Shown piece by piece: positions 47,762 through 56,437 of a stretch of DNA of 64,000 nucleotides (the stretch's first letter is position 1; each line of letters starts with the position of its first letter). The DNA lies in the NCBI GenBank assembly GCA_938075415.1, contig CALJHC010000003.1, positions 496,001 to 560,000 of the forward strand, written 5' to 3'. This stretch comes from an uncultured Rubripirellula sp. (GTDB lineage Bacteria > Planctomycetota > Planctomycetia > Pirellulales > Pirellulaceae). Made by a program: the position numbers and the translations under genes. The notes beneath the pieces are model-generated. The model did not search any database. It saw only the letters and a list, made by a program, of their open reading frames with translations, and was not told the DNA's origin.

Positions 47762-48784
47762 ATGGCTAGAGAAGCAGTTTACCAGCAATCGGATCCCGAG
47801 ACCTCTCAGGCCGAGGGGATTCCGCGCGAACAAGATCAGTCGCTGCGACCTCGACTGATGAAGGAAATGGTCGGTCAGCAAGACGTAATCGAACGGCTTC
47901 AGATCGCAATCGAAGCAGCACAGCAGCGAGGAGAACCACTAGGACACATGCTCTTTGATGGTCCTCCTGGACTCGGGAAAACAACCTTCGCGACCGTCAT
48001 CCCCGCGGAAATGGGAACAACTGTGCAGATGGCCAATGGGGCGGGGCTAAAAGCTCCAAAAGACCTGCTGCCATACCTTACCAACCTGTCCGCTGGCAGC
48101 GTTCTATTCATTGATGAAATCCATCGTGTCCCGAAATCTGTGGAAGAGTACCTTTACACAGCGATGGAAGATTTTCGGATTGACATCGTCCTTGGTGAAG
48201 GTGTCAACGCGAGAACACTCAATTATGAAGTGCAACCATTCACTTTAATCGGCGCGACGACACGAGCTGGAATGTTGACCGCGCCACTTCGAGATCGCTT
48301 TCAAATCCGAGAACACCTTGGTTGGTACACACAGGACGAACTGCGTGAAATTATCCTGCGTAATTCAGTCAAGCTGCAGATCCAAGTGGATCAGGAATCA
48401 GCAATGGTGATCGCCGCCCGCAGTCGCAGCACACCAAGATTGGCCAATAATCGATTACTGTGGGTTCGAGATTACGCGCAGAGTAAAACCAACGGTGTGG
48501 TGGACCCAAAAATTACCGCTGATGCCCTGAAAATGATTGGGATCGATCCGCTAGGATTGGATAAACAAGACCGCGGCTACCTCGATACTCTCATGCGTAT
48601 TTTTGCCGGCGGGCCAACCGGCCTTGAAGCTATTGCTCACACCATGAATGTCAGTAGTGACACTTTGGAAGACGAAGTCGAACCTTTTTTGCTTCGAAGC
48701 GAACTCATGGTCAGAACACGGCGCGGCAGAATCGCAACCGAAAAAGCATATCGCCACCTTGGAAAGCCAATTCCTAAACCATAG
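47762..48784 (+). CDS. ruvB: Holliday junction branch-migration ATPase RuvB
   Basis: Hexameric AAA+ motor that, with RuvA, drives branch migration in recombination repair. ATG 47762 gives MAREAVYQQSDPE and 340 residues, the usual size; the frame is open from 47558 and ATG 47744 is another candidate. Motifs: Walker A in FDGPPGLGKTTFA, Walker B in VLFIDEIHRVPKSVEEYLYT, sensor and arginine-finger region TLIGATTRAGMLTAPLRDRF, sensor 2 region STPRLANNRLLWVRDYAQ, and the C-terminal winged-helix domain with FAGGPTGLEAIAHTMNVSSD. The sensor 2 segment reads ANNRLLWVRD where many bacteria have ANRLLRRVRD. ruvA and ruvC are not in the window. Confidence 0.96.
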   Translation: MAREAVYQQSDPETSQAEGIPREQDQSLRPRLMKEMVGQQDVIERLQIAIEAAQQRGEPLGHMLFDGPPGLGKTTFATVIPAEMGTTVQMANGAGLKAPKDLLPYLTNLSAGSVLFIDEIHRVPKSVEEYLYTAMEDFRIDIVLGEGVNARTLNYEVQPFTLIGATTRAGMLTAPLRDRFQIREHLGWYTQDELREIILRNSVKLQIQVDQESAMVIAARSRSTPRLANNRLLWVRDYAQSKTNGVVDPKITADALKMIGIDPLGLDKQDRGYLDTLMRIFAGGPTGLEAIAHTMNVSSDTLEDEVEPFLLRSELMVRTRRGRIATEKAYRHLGKPIPKP

Positions 48785-48833
48785 GTCACCTCGGCATCAA
48801 ACGCAGGGGCTAGATTTCAGATCATTACTACCT

Positions 48834-48871
48834 ATTTGTAATTCGACTGCCGATTTGTAATTCGACTGCCG
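48834..48871. repeat. Perfect tandem repeat, 2 x 19 bp
   Basis: ATTTGTAATTCGACTGCCG occurs twice back to back with no mismatch, 50 bp after the ruvB stop. It probably arose by recent slippage; it could also be a binding site. Confidence 0.8.
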
Positions 48872-49046
48872 GGAAGTTGGCGAACCGAGAGCTCGGCAAA
48901 CTCGAATGCTTAGTCATAACGCCTGCTCATCCCTCACCCTGTCAGCAGACTTAGCGGTACCGGGCTACTGCAATCGCTATCTCTTGGTGTATCCTCACCA
49001 CTGCTGATGAAACCTGCTTCTAAACCCAACATAGGTTCTTGTTGCG

Positions 49047-50597
49047 ATGATTCGCACACGCTTTGCTCCCAGTCCAACCGGCTACCTTCACATCGGTGGT
49101 GTTCGAACGGCATTATTCAACTGGCTTTTGGCGAAACAGTCGGGTGGCCAATTCATTCTGCGTATCGATGACACCGATGCAGGACGAAATGTGAAGGAAG
49201 CACTACAACCAATACTGGATGGCTTCCGATGGCTCGGCCTGAACTGGGACGAAGGCCCTGAAGTGGATGGCCCCCACGCGCCCTACTACCAATCTCAACG
49301 ATCAGACCGCTACGCAAAAGCGGTAGACCAACTGATTTCATCAGGTCATGCCTACAGGGACTATGCAACGCCTGAAGAATTGCAGAAAGAGCGAGAGGCA
49401 GCCGAAAAAAAAGGTGAACGTTTTTTTTATGATCGGCGCTGGGCTGCGAATACTGACCAAGAAGCGAAAACTTTCGAACAGGAAGGACGTCCTCGAACCG
49501 TTCGCCTAAAAATGCCGCGAGAGGGCGAGTGTGTTATCCAGGATCTCATTCGAGGTGAAGTCCGCTTTGATTGGTCAAAAGAACAAGATACGGTGATCCA
49601 GCGACCCGACGGTAGCTGCCTTTACCATCTCGCCAGTGTTGTTGATGACGCTGACTTTCAAATTACTCATGTTGTTCGGGCGGAAGAACATCTCTCTAAC
49701 ACACCCCGCCAAATTTTCATCATTGAATCACTAGGATTACCGCGTCCCAGCTATGCCCATTTACCCTACGTAGCTGAACCAGGTGGGTCCGCGAAACTGA
49801 GCAAGAGAAAACTGGCGAAGTATGAGAAAAATAAAGACTTCGCGAGCCTACTCTCTCGCGGTCGTGAAATCGCGGATCGATGCAATCTCGAAACCAAACC
49901 AGATACCTTCAACCCGGTCATTATCGACTTCTATCGAGAGATTGGATTTGAGCCAGAAGCAATTCTAAATTACCTCTTGCTCTTGGGCTGGTCACTCGAC
50001 GGTGAGCGAGAAAAATTTTCCCTGGAAGACATGATCCAGCTCTTTACCCTTGAGCGAGTTAATAAAGCGCCAGCCTCCTTTGACCCAAAGAAATTGGTGG
50101 CCTTTCAGGGACAACGGTTTGCAGATCTGCCAGAAGAATATCGACTAGCCGCTGTTACTCCTTACGCGGAAAGTGCCGGGCTTCTGCAGTGTGAAAATGC
50201 GGCTGAAATACTTCAAAAGGTAGTCCAGAGTGCGAGTGACCGTCTGACGATTGCTGGTGACATTCTTGACTACGACTACTTTTTCATTGAATCAATTCAA
50301 GATGACGAAGCCGCTTTTGATAAGCGCATTCGCAACGCTGAGTCCGCGACGGACCGTTTAACAGCTCTAGCGGATCAACTCAGTTCATTAAGCAGCTTTG
50401 ACTCAGAATCCATCGAGAAACAGGTCAACACATTTTGCAAAGTTCAGGAAATCAAGCTGCGAGACATTATTCACGCCCTTCGTATAGCGACCACTGGCCG
50501 CACCTCCGGATTCGGAATGTTTGAAACATTGGCAATCCTCGGTAAACCGCGGGTCCTCGAGCGTCTGAACGCTGCGGTCAACAAGGCGAAACAATAG
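49047..50597 (+). CDS. gltX: Glutamyl-tRNA synthetase
   Basis: Charges tRNA-Glu in the cytoplasm. 516 residues, within the family range. The class I HIGH motif is in [20 protein letters not shown]; the KMSKS motif is KLSKRK at residues 250-255. Between it and the [14 protein letters not shown] step is an extra segment of about 40 residues ([20 protein letters not shown] and more) compared with the usual GluRS. The C-terminal anticodon-binding part includes [20 protein letters not shown]. Since glnS is 2.3 kb downstream, this enzyme probably charges only tRNA-Glu. Confidence 0.95.
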   Translation: MIRTRFAPSPTGYLHIGGVRTALFNWLLAKQSGGQFILRIDDTDAGRNVKEALQPILDGFRWLGLNWDEGPEVDGPHAPYYQSQRSDRYAKAVDQLISSGHAYRDYATPEELQKEREAAEKKGERFFYDRRWAANTDQEAKTFEQEGRPRTVRLKMPREGECVIQDLIRGEVRFDWSKEQDTVIQRPDGSCLYHLASVVDDADFQITHVVRAEEHLSNTPRQIFIIESLGLPRPSYAHLPYVAEPGGSAKLSKRKLAKYEKNKDFASLLSRGREIADRCNLETKPDTFNPVIIDFYREIGFEPEAILNYLLLLGWSLDGEREKFSLEDMIQLFTLERVNKAPASFDPKKLVAFQGQRFADLPEEYRLAAVTPYAESAGLLQCENAAEILQKVVQSASDRLTIAGDILDYDYFFIESIQDDEAAFDKRIRNAESATDRLTALADQLSSLSSFDSESIEKQVNTFCKVQEIKLRDIIHALRIATTGRTSGFGMFETLAILGKPRVLERLNAAVNKAKQ

Positions 50598-50601
50598 TGA
50601 T

Positions 50602-50635
50602 CCAGTGGTATTCCCACTGACCAGCGTGATGCTGG
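50602..50635. terminator. Paired hairpins after gltX
   Basis: CAGTGG/CCACTG (50603-50608 with 50614-50619) and CCAGC/GCTGG (50621-50625 with 50631-50635) follow each other right after the gltX stop. Only a short T run follows. The position between gltX and a possible convergent small gene suggests a two-way transcript end. Confidence 0.4.
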
Positions 50636-50638
50636 ATT

Positions 50639-50836
50639 TCACTTAGGATCGACATAGGGAAAGGTTCCTGCTCGAGCCTCGTTGCGTCGCTGAATGGATA
50701 AGATAGGGCCTTGTGATACCTCTGAAGCCTTCTTTCTCGCGGTGGGCATTCCGTGTTTCGGGCAAGTATTTACAATAGGCCAGTTGGAAACCGGTCGGAT
50801 TTCACGGTTTATCCCAGTACGGCAGACCAGCAACAC
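50639..50836 (-). CDS. Possible 65-residue small protein, function unknown
   Basis: The minus-strand frame starts at GTG 50836, with GAGG seven bases upstream (GAGGATAGGTC-GTG), and ends at 50639. It encodes VSNWPIVNTCPKHGMPTARK in the middle and RRNEARAGTFPYVDPK at the end. Codon use and composition are protein-like, two hairpins lie just beyond the stop, and nothing else occupies this strand here. I recognise no family. Candidate only. Confidence 0.38.
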   Translation of the reverse strand: MLLVCRTGINREIRPVSNWPIVNTCPKHGMPTARKKASEVSQGPILSIQRRNEARAGTFPYVDPK

Positions 50837-50950
50837 GACCTATCCTCGAGAATGAAGATAGGACTATCACCCAGAAACTCCTTCCGAGGAGAATTCAGCT
50901 CCCAGTGGGCTGAAACTCTCCATTAAGATTTGTAACGGATCACAACTACG

Positions 50951-52441
50951 ATGCAGATTGACAAGACCATGTGGAAGCTCAATCAAAACGCAATTCAATT
51001 TCCAGCATCCCTGATGGCGATTGCTCTCTTGGTGGGCTGCTCGGAGAAAAAAAGCTTACCCATCTCGTTTGAACCAAATCTGGTGCATTCGATGAAGTAC
51101 CAGCTTCAGAATGACCTTCCAATGAATCAAGCGATTGTCGATTCATCCTGGGTGGTTGAAACGATGTTTGGCACACCCGATGATCCAAAACTTCCTCAGG
51201 TGATCTTGGATGATGAGGAGCTTGCTTCTTTCGTCTCAATGGATAATCTTCAACGGGCATCCGGCCCCGAAAACGCAGAGGGAAGGGGACTGTACCGTTT
51301 ACTCTGCTCAAGCTGCCATGGAGTGACCGGCAATGGACGCGGTCCGGACGGCGCCGCACAGGTCCCCTATCCGCGTGATTACCGGATGGGTGTGTTCAAG
51401 TTCAAGTCAACAGAACGTGGTTCAAAACCCACCAAGAGTGATTTGGCAAAGCTAATCAATCATGGCATATCTGGAACCAATATGACGAGCGTTCAAGACC
51501 TGCTGGCTCTCGAAAAACTCAAACGCGGTAAGGAAGCAAGCGACTGGCTTCCAAAGGAAATCACCAAAGATGATGTGGACGCTTTGGTTGATTACGTCAT
51601 CTACCTCTCGATGCGAGGGGAACACGAACGGACCCAAGTTGACATGGGTATATTTGAAGGAATCCTTGAGGGTGGCGATCGACTCATCAACTCCGACTTT
51701 GGGAACGAGCAAGATTGGGCCAACCGAGATAAACGAGAAGCACTCTCGGAACTGATCGATACGTTGGACGCGATTGACGAACCAAACGATCAAGAAAAAG
51801 CAAGACTTGAGGACGCCGAGAGATTTGAGGAGGAATGGGAATACGTGGAGGATTATGCAGTCGACATCACAGATGCTTGGCTCAACGCGGATAACGAAAT
51901 GGTGGATGTTCCTGATCCACCTGCCGACATTCCTGTCGCCGACTCGTACACCGAATATGACGCACTGCGACAAGGCGATCAGGCTCCGGCTCTCTCAGCC
52001 TCTGTGGAACGCGGCAGAGAGGTCTTCGTCGGCAAGATCGCGGCATGCTCAAAGTGTCATGGCGAAAAGGGGCTGGGAAATGGACAAACCACTGACTACG
52101 ACGACTGGACGAAGGATTGGACCTCCCGAATCGGCATCAAACCCGAAAATACGGATGACTTGGTACCCCTGTTGGCCAGGGGTGCACTGAGACCCCAAAA
52201 CGCATTGCCGCGGAATCTCACCGAAGGAATTTTTCGCGGTGGGGAATCTTCCAGTGACCTCTATCGAAGAATCACACAGGGAATCGAAGGCGCTCCAATG
52301 CCAGCAGCAACCTTGGTTGAAGGTCAATTTGAACAGGAAGATATCTGGCATCTAATCAACTTCATTCGATCGCTTCAGGCGACAACTCACGAAGCTGAGC
52401 CGACAAAAGCGTCCTTCACTGGCGAAGTTACCGCAATTTAA
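50951..52441 (+). CDS. Dihaem c-type cytochrome lipoprotein
   Basis: Exported electron carrier of 496 residues. The N-terminus has a lipoprotein signal (ASLMAIALLVGCSEKK, lipobox LVGC), so it is probably attached to a membrane. Two c-type haem sites are seen: CSSCHG near residue 118 in LYRLLCSSCHGVTGNGRGPD and CSKCHG near residue 365 in KIAACSKCHGEKGLGNG. Each is followed by the GNG step typical of small class I cytochromes. The stretch between them is acidic, with a Glu/Asp-rich helix (NDQEKARLEDAERFEEEWEY). It lies between gltX and glnS with no obvious operon partner, so its donor and acceptor are unknown. ATG 50969 is an alternative start. Confidence 0.88.
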   Translation: MQIDKTMWKLNQNAIQFPASLMAIALLVGCSEKKSLPISFEPNLVHSMKYQLQNDLPMNQAIVDSSWVVETMFGTPDDPKLPQVILDDEELASFVSMDNLQRASGPENAEGRGLYRLLCSSCHGVTGNGRGPDGAAQVPYPRDYRMGVFKFKSTERGSKPTKSDLAKLINHGISGTNMTSVQDLLALEKLKRGKEASDWLPKEITKDDVDALVDYVIYLSMRGEHERTQVDMGIFEGILEGGDRLINSDFGNEQDWANRDKREALSELIDTLDAIDEPNDQEKARLEDAERFEEEWEYVEDYAVDITDAWLNADNEMVDVPDPPADIPVADSYTEYDALRQGDQAPALSASVERGREVFVGKIAACSKCHGEKGLGNGQTTDYDDWTKDWTSRIGIKPENTDDLVPLLARGALRPQNALPRNLTEGIFRGGESSSDLYRRITQGIEGAPMPAATLVEGQFEQEDIWHLINFIRSLQATTHEAEPTKASFTGEVTAI

Positions 52442-52709
52442 TCGGTGCGAAGAGTTCTTGTCCTTTGCTTGATGTGAATGCAAATGTCTATAGGAAAGAA
52501 CAAATCCGTGAACCTCCGGTAAAAAAAAGATCGTTGAGGGTCTTCGGGCAGGCCGAACACACCGGGGGCTGGAGTGACTGAGCCAATACCTGGCTGGAAC
52601 TGTGGCCAATATAAACTCGGCTCTCTAGTCTTCGCGTGATTGACGCACCGAGATCCTCATAAATTTGCACCAACGCGATCTTCGACTGGACGCCAGGATT
52701 CGCTAACCT

Positions 52710-52844
52710 ATGTCAAAACAACACGGCCGACAGCTCGATGCTGAGAAGCCGCCAAGGAAGTTAGAAGTTAATGAACTGGTGAAGTCAATTTCCACAGTCA
52801 TCACCAATGATCTTTCATTAACGGAAAAAGGCAGGAAAGCATGA
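52710..52844 (+). CDS. Possible 44-residue small protein upstream of glnS
   Basis: The frame from ATG 52710 to TGA 52842-52844 ends 10 bp before the glnS start. It encodes [20 protein letters not shown] then [20 protein letters not shown] and GRKA. The charged, amphipathic composition is protein-like. AGGA lies 11 bases upstream of the ATG. If real it would be co-transcribed with glnS. I recognise no family; the remaining gap from 52442 shows nothing else convincing. Confidence 0.38.
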   Translation: MSKQHGRQLDAEKPPRKLEVNELVKSISTVITNDLSLTEKGRKA

Positions 52845-52854
52845 AGGTCTCTCC

Positions 52855-54543
52855 ATGAGTGAAACCCCCCCGAAACGAGAATCCAAAAACTTTGTCGAGC
52901 AATCCATCGACGCGGACCTGCAGTCTGGTCGTTTTCAGAGCGTTAACACGCGGTTCCCTCCCGAGCCAAATGGCTATCTACACATCGGACATGCGAAAAG
53001 CATTTGCCTCAATTTCGGTTTAGCAAAAACATATAACGGAACTTGCAACCTCCGGTTCGATGACACCAACCCTGTCAAAGAAGAAACCGAATACGTTGAT
53101 GCCATTATGAAGGACATCAAATGGCTGGGTTTTGAATGGGATTCATTGCACTATGCAAGTGATTACTTCGAAGACCTCTATCAATGGGCAGAACAACTGA
53201 TTCAAAGCGGCGATGCTTATGTTTGCGACCTAAGCGCTGAGGAGATGCGGGAGTATCGAGGGTCACTCACCGAATCTGGCCGCAACAGCCCAGACCGAGA
53301 TCGCAGCCCCGAAGAAAACTTGGATTTATTTCGAAGAATGAGAGCTGGAGAATTTCCTGACGGATCTCGTTCACTTCGGGCCAAAATCGATATGGCATCT
53401 CCGAACATCAACTTTCGGGACCCGGTCATGTACCGAATCCTAAGAGCCTCGCATCACCGAACAGGTGATACTTGGTGCATTTATCCAACGTATGATTGGA
53501 CACATGGTCAAAGTGATTCGTTGGAAAACATCAGCTTCTCAATCTGCACCCTGGAATTTGAGAATCATCGACCTCTGTACGATTGGTTTTGCCAGAAACT
53601 TGGTATTCACCATCCTCGACAGATTGAATTTGCCAAACTGAAACTGAGCAGCCTGGTGGTGGGAAAGCGATTCATGCTGCGATTGGTGAAAGAAGGGCAC
53701 GTCAGCGGCTGGGACGATCCGCGAATGCCCACTCTTAGTGGCTACAGACGTCGAGGATACACACCGGAATCGATTCGTAACTTTTGTTCAGACGTTGGTG
53801 TCGCAAAATTCAATAGCACCATCGACATGGTCCGACTCGAAAACTCGGTTCGGGAGCACCTTAACAAAATTGCTCCTCGCAGAATGGCTGTGCTCGACCC
53901 AGTTAAGCTGACCATTACAAACTGGCCCGAAGGCCAGGTAGAAATAATGGAAGCAGTCAACAATCCAGAAGATCCAGAAATAGGCAAACGGGAAATTCCA
54001 TTCAGTGGTAACCTGCTAATTGAACGTGGTGATTTCAGGGAAGAAGCCCCTCGGAAATTCTTCCGACTGAAAAAAGGTGGAGCTGTTCGACTTCGCGCTG
54101 GCTACATCGTCGATTGTTACGATGTCATCAAGGACGAAGACGGCAAAGTGACTGAGATCTTGTGCACCTATGACCCTGAGACACGAAGCGGCGCTGATAA
54201 GTCAGGCCGCAAAGTGAAGGGGACAATTCATTGGGTTAGTGCAAATCACGCGAAAGAGATGACGGTCAGGCTCTACGATCGCCTGTTCACCGTTGAAGAT
54301 CCAGGCTCGACAGAAGAGGGCAAAACCTATTTGGACTACCTGAATCCCAATTCACTAACAACGGTAACGGCTTACGCCGAACCATCGCTTCAATCGCACG
54401 AGATCGGGGACAGAATCCAGCTGGAACGCATTGGATATTTTGTTCTTGATCCTGACAGCCAAGCGGAATCCATCGTCCTGAATCGGATCGTACCGCTTCG
54501 TGATACATGGGGAAAAATGGAAGCAAAGGGAAAAACGGTCTAG
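52855..54543 (+). CDS. glnS: Glutaminyl-tRNA synthetase
   Basis: Charges tRNA-Gln directly with glutamine. 562 residues, as in gamma-proteobacteria. The HIGH motif is in [20 protein letters not shown]; the catalytic blocks [20 protein letters not shown] and [20 protein letters not shown] are intact; [20 protein letters not shown] is typical. The KMSKS loop is altered: the position that reads VMSKRKL in E. coli is VVGKRFM here (residues 268-274), so Met-Ser is Val-Gly, but the catalytic lysine (271) stays. Start ATG 52855 with AAGG seven bases upstream. Presence of GlnRS suggests the organism need not use the GatCAB route for Gln-tRNA. Confidence 0.95.
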   Translation: MSETPPKRESKNFVEQSIDADLQSGRFQSVNTRFPPEPNGYLHIGHAKSICLNFGLAKTYNGTCNLRFDDTNPVKEETEYVDAIMKDIKWLGFEWDSLHYASDYFEDLYQWAEQLIQSGDAYVCDLSAEEMREYRGSLTESGRNSPDRDRSPEENLDLFRRMRAGEFPDGSRSLRAKIDMASPNINFRDPVMYRILRASHHRTGDTWCIYPTYDWTHGQSDSLENISFSICTLEFENHRPLYDWFCQKLGIHHPRQIEFAKLKLSSLVVGKRFMLRLVKEGHVSGWDDPRMPTLSGYRRRGYTPESIRNFCSDVGVAKFNSTIDMVRLENSVREHLNKIAPRRMAVLDPVKLTITNWPEGQVEIMEAVNNPEDPEIGKREIPFSGNLLIERGDFREEAPRKFFRLKKGGAVRLRAGYIVDCYDVIKDEDGKVTEILCTYDPETRSGADKSGRKVKGTIHWVSANHAKEMTVRLYDRLFTVEDPGSTEEGKTYLDYLNPNSLTTVTAYAEPSLQSHEIGDRIQLERIGYFVLDPDSQAESIVLNRIVPLRDTWGKMEAKGKTV

Positions 54544-54797
54544 TTGAATAAGCAATTGATCTTTACTCGACGTCAGCTATCCAACTGATCATCCCGCTTA
54601 AGCTATTCAGGAACCTTAAATAAGGAATGGTTAAGTCACCTGGCACGCAGCGACATTTCAAGAGGAATGAAGACAAATCTCACTCGACTCGGAATATCAC
54701 TCGATTTTCACCACGGCTATCAAGCAATTTTCTCCTAACCATCTTCTGATCAGATGATCATCCGTGAGGTTAAAAAACCCTTGGATTGTTCAGCGAA

Positions 54798-55910
54798 TTA
54801 GCTATTAGGGATCTCTTCTGTTTTTGAATTTGCGGCCGCGCCATTCTCATCGGATGAACCACTTGAACTACCAAATCCACAAGCGATCATCACGGCATCT
54901 TTAATCTCTTCCGCCATCTCCGGATTCTCGATGAGGAAATTTCTGGCTTTTTCTTTTCCTTGACCTAAATAGGTCTCTCCGTACTTAAACCAAGACCCAC
55001 TGCGTGAAACGATCTTAAAATTGGCCCCAAGGTCAAGAAGGTCGCCCTCATAACTAATTCCATTTGTGTGCATCATGTCGAACTCTGCCACTCGAAAAGG
55101 TGGAGCGACCTTATTTTTGACAATCTTGGTTTTGACCCTTTGACCAACTTGCAAATCTCCGTCCTTCAAAGCTCCTATCCGTCGCACATCGATGCGGCAA
55201 GAGCAGTAGAACTTCAGGGCTCGACCACCCGGAGTTGTTTCGGGACTGCCAAACATGACTCCCACTTTTTCTCGAATCTGATTAATGAAAACTACCGCGC
55301 ACTTACTCTTCGCGATCGCGCCGGTAAGTTTTCTCATGGACTGACTCATCAGACGTGCCTGCAGACCGACATGACTGTCGCCAATCTCTCCCTCTAATTC
55401 TTTCTTAGGTACGAGAGCTGCAACTGAGTCAACGATGATGACATCAACGGCATTACTTTTGACAAGCATCTCGCAAATCTGCATCGCCTCTTCACCGCTG
55501 CTTGGCTGACTAACAAGAAGCGTGTCGAGTTCAACACCGAGTTTTTTTGCCCAGCTTGGATCAAACGCATGCTCGGCGTCAATAATTGCAGCAATTCCCC
55601 CTGTCCGCTGAGCTTCAGCACCAATGTGTAGGGCGAGAGTCGTTTTTCCGCTCGATTCAGGACCATATATTTCAATCATTCGGCCTCTGGGAATCCCCTT
55701 ACCGCCGAGAGCCATATCAAGACTGAGACTACCAGTGGGAATCCCATCGATGGCCAAATGCTGAGAGGCACCTAGAGGCATGATTGCCCCATCCCCGAAT
55801 GCCTTGTCAATCTGCTCAAGGGTCGTCTTCAGGCCTGGTTCACGCTCAAGAATCGCCTTCATACCAGGATCAACTTTGCTTTTTGCTGCCGATTTTGCCT
55901 TCTTAGCCAT
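54798..55910 (-). CDS. recA: Recombinase RecA
   Basis: ATP-dependent strand-exchange protein of homologous recombination and SOS induction. 370 residues. The N-terminus is lysine-rich ([11 protein letters not shown]); Walker A is [20 protein letters not shown]; Walker B leads into [20 protein letters not shown]; loop L1 is around [20 protein letters not shown] and loop L2 region follows [20 protein letters not shown], then PGGRALKFY. The C-terminus is Ser/Asn/Glu-rich. No recX or lexA gene is adjacent. I did not recognise a LexA-type box upstream, but box sequences in this phylum are not ones I can be sure of. Confidence 0.98.
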   Translation of the reverse strand: MAKKAKSAAKSKVDPGMKAILEREPGLKTTLEQIDKAFGDGAIMPLGASQHLAIDGIPTGSLSLDMALGGKGIPRGRMIEIYGPESSGKTTLALHIGAEAQRTGGIAAIIDAEHAFDPSWAKKLGVELDTLLVSQPSSGEEAMQICEMLVKSNAVDVIIVDSVAALVPKKELEGEIGDSHVGLQARLMSQSMRKLTGAIAKSKCAVVFINQIREKVGVMFGSPETTPGGRALKFYCSCRIDVRRIGALKDGDLQVGQRVKTKIVKNKVAPPFRVAEFDMMHTNGISYEGDLLDLGANFKIVSRSGSWFKYGETYLGQGKEKARNFLIENPEMAEEIKDAVMIACGFGSSSGSSDENGAAANSKTEEIPNS

Positions 55911-56437
55911 TACCTAGACCTTTATTTTGAATCCGATGAAGACGCCGAGTGAGTCAATGATTGTGAATGCTGTCGATTTGTGCAAACCCACTGCAATTAA
56001 GCATCGACCGATAGTGAACATCCTTATAGTACCGCTAACGAATACTTGAAACAACCTCGAGTTGTTCAGGATTACCGTTGGGCAAGTGCTGACAAGGTTT
56101 ACCCCTAACGATGGCGTTGTTTGATCGTTATTGGCATGGAACTAATGTCGCCTGCGATTTGGACACGTCTGGTCAACGGGCCCTATTTAATTTTGAGAAT
56201 CCGAAAAGCCGAGCATTTTGTTCCCGCCAACACCTCAGACGTCCTACCTGATTCCGCCCACAGTTTCCAGAAATACTCTTGCCAACCAAACCATTAGACC
56301 AGCGGTGGCAACCATGGGAGTTCGGAATGCTGTCGTTGGAGCATCGGGAGAAGCAGAGCAGCTGTTGGGAAGGGTAGAGCAAGACTTGAGGCAGTGATCA
56401 TTTTGCCTTTCTTTAGTCCGGACCGATGATCGACTCG
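55911..56437. other. 527-bp gap between the helicase and recA genes
   Basis: Contains the recA promoter region (near 55911-56050). A 46-codon plus frame at 56111-56251 (MALFDRYWHGTNVACDLDTS and more) and two overlapping minus frames of 65-69 codons near 56173-56441 are unrecognised and probably chance. No repeat was seen. Confidence 0.4.

Noticed and set aside
52841..52858. Five-codon frame ATG AAG GTC TCT CCA TGA overlapping the glnS start
   Set aside because: Too short to judge; it simply contains the glnS ribosome site and may be chance.
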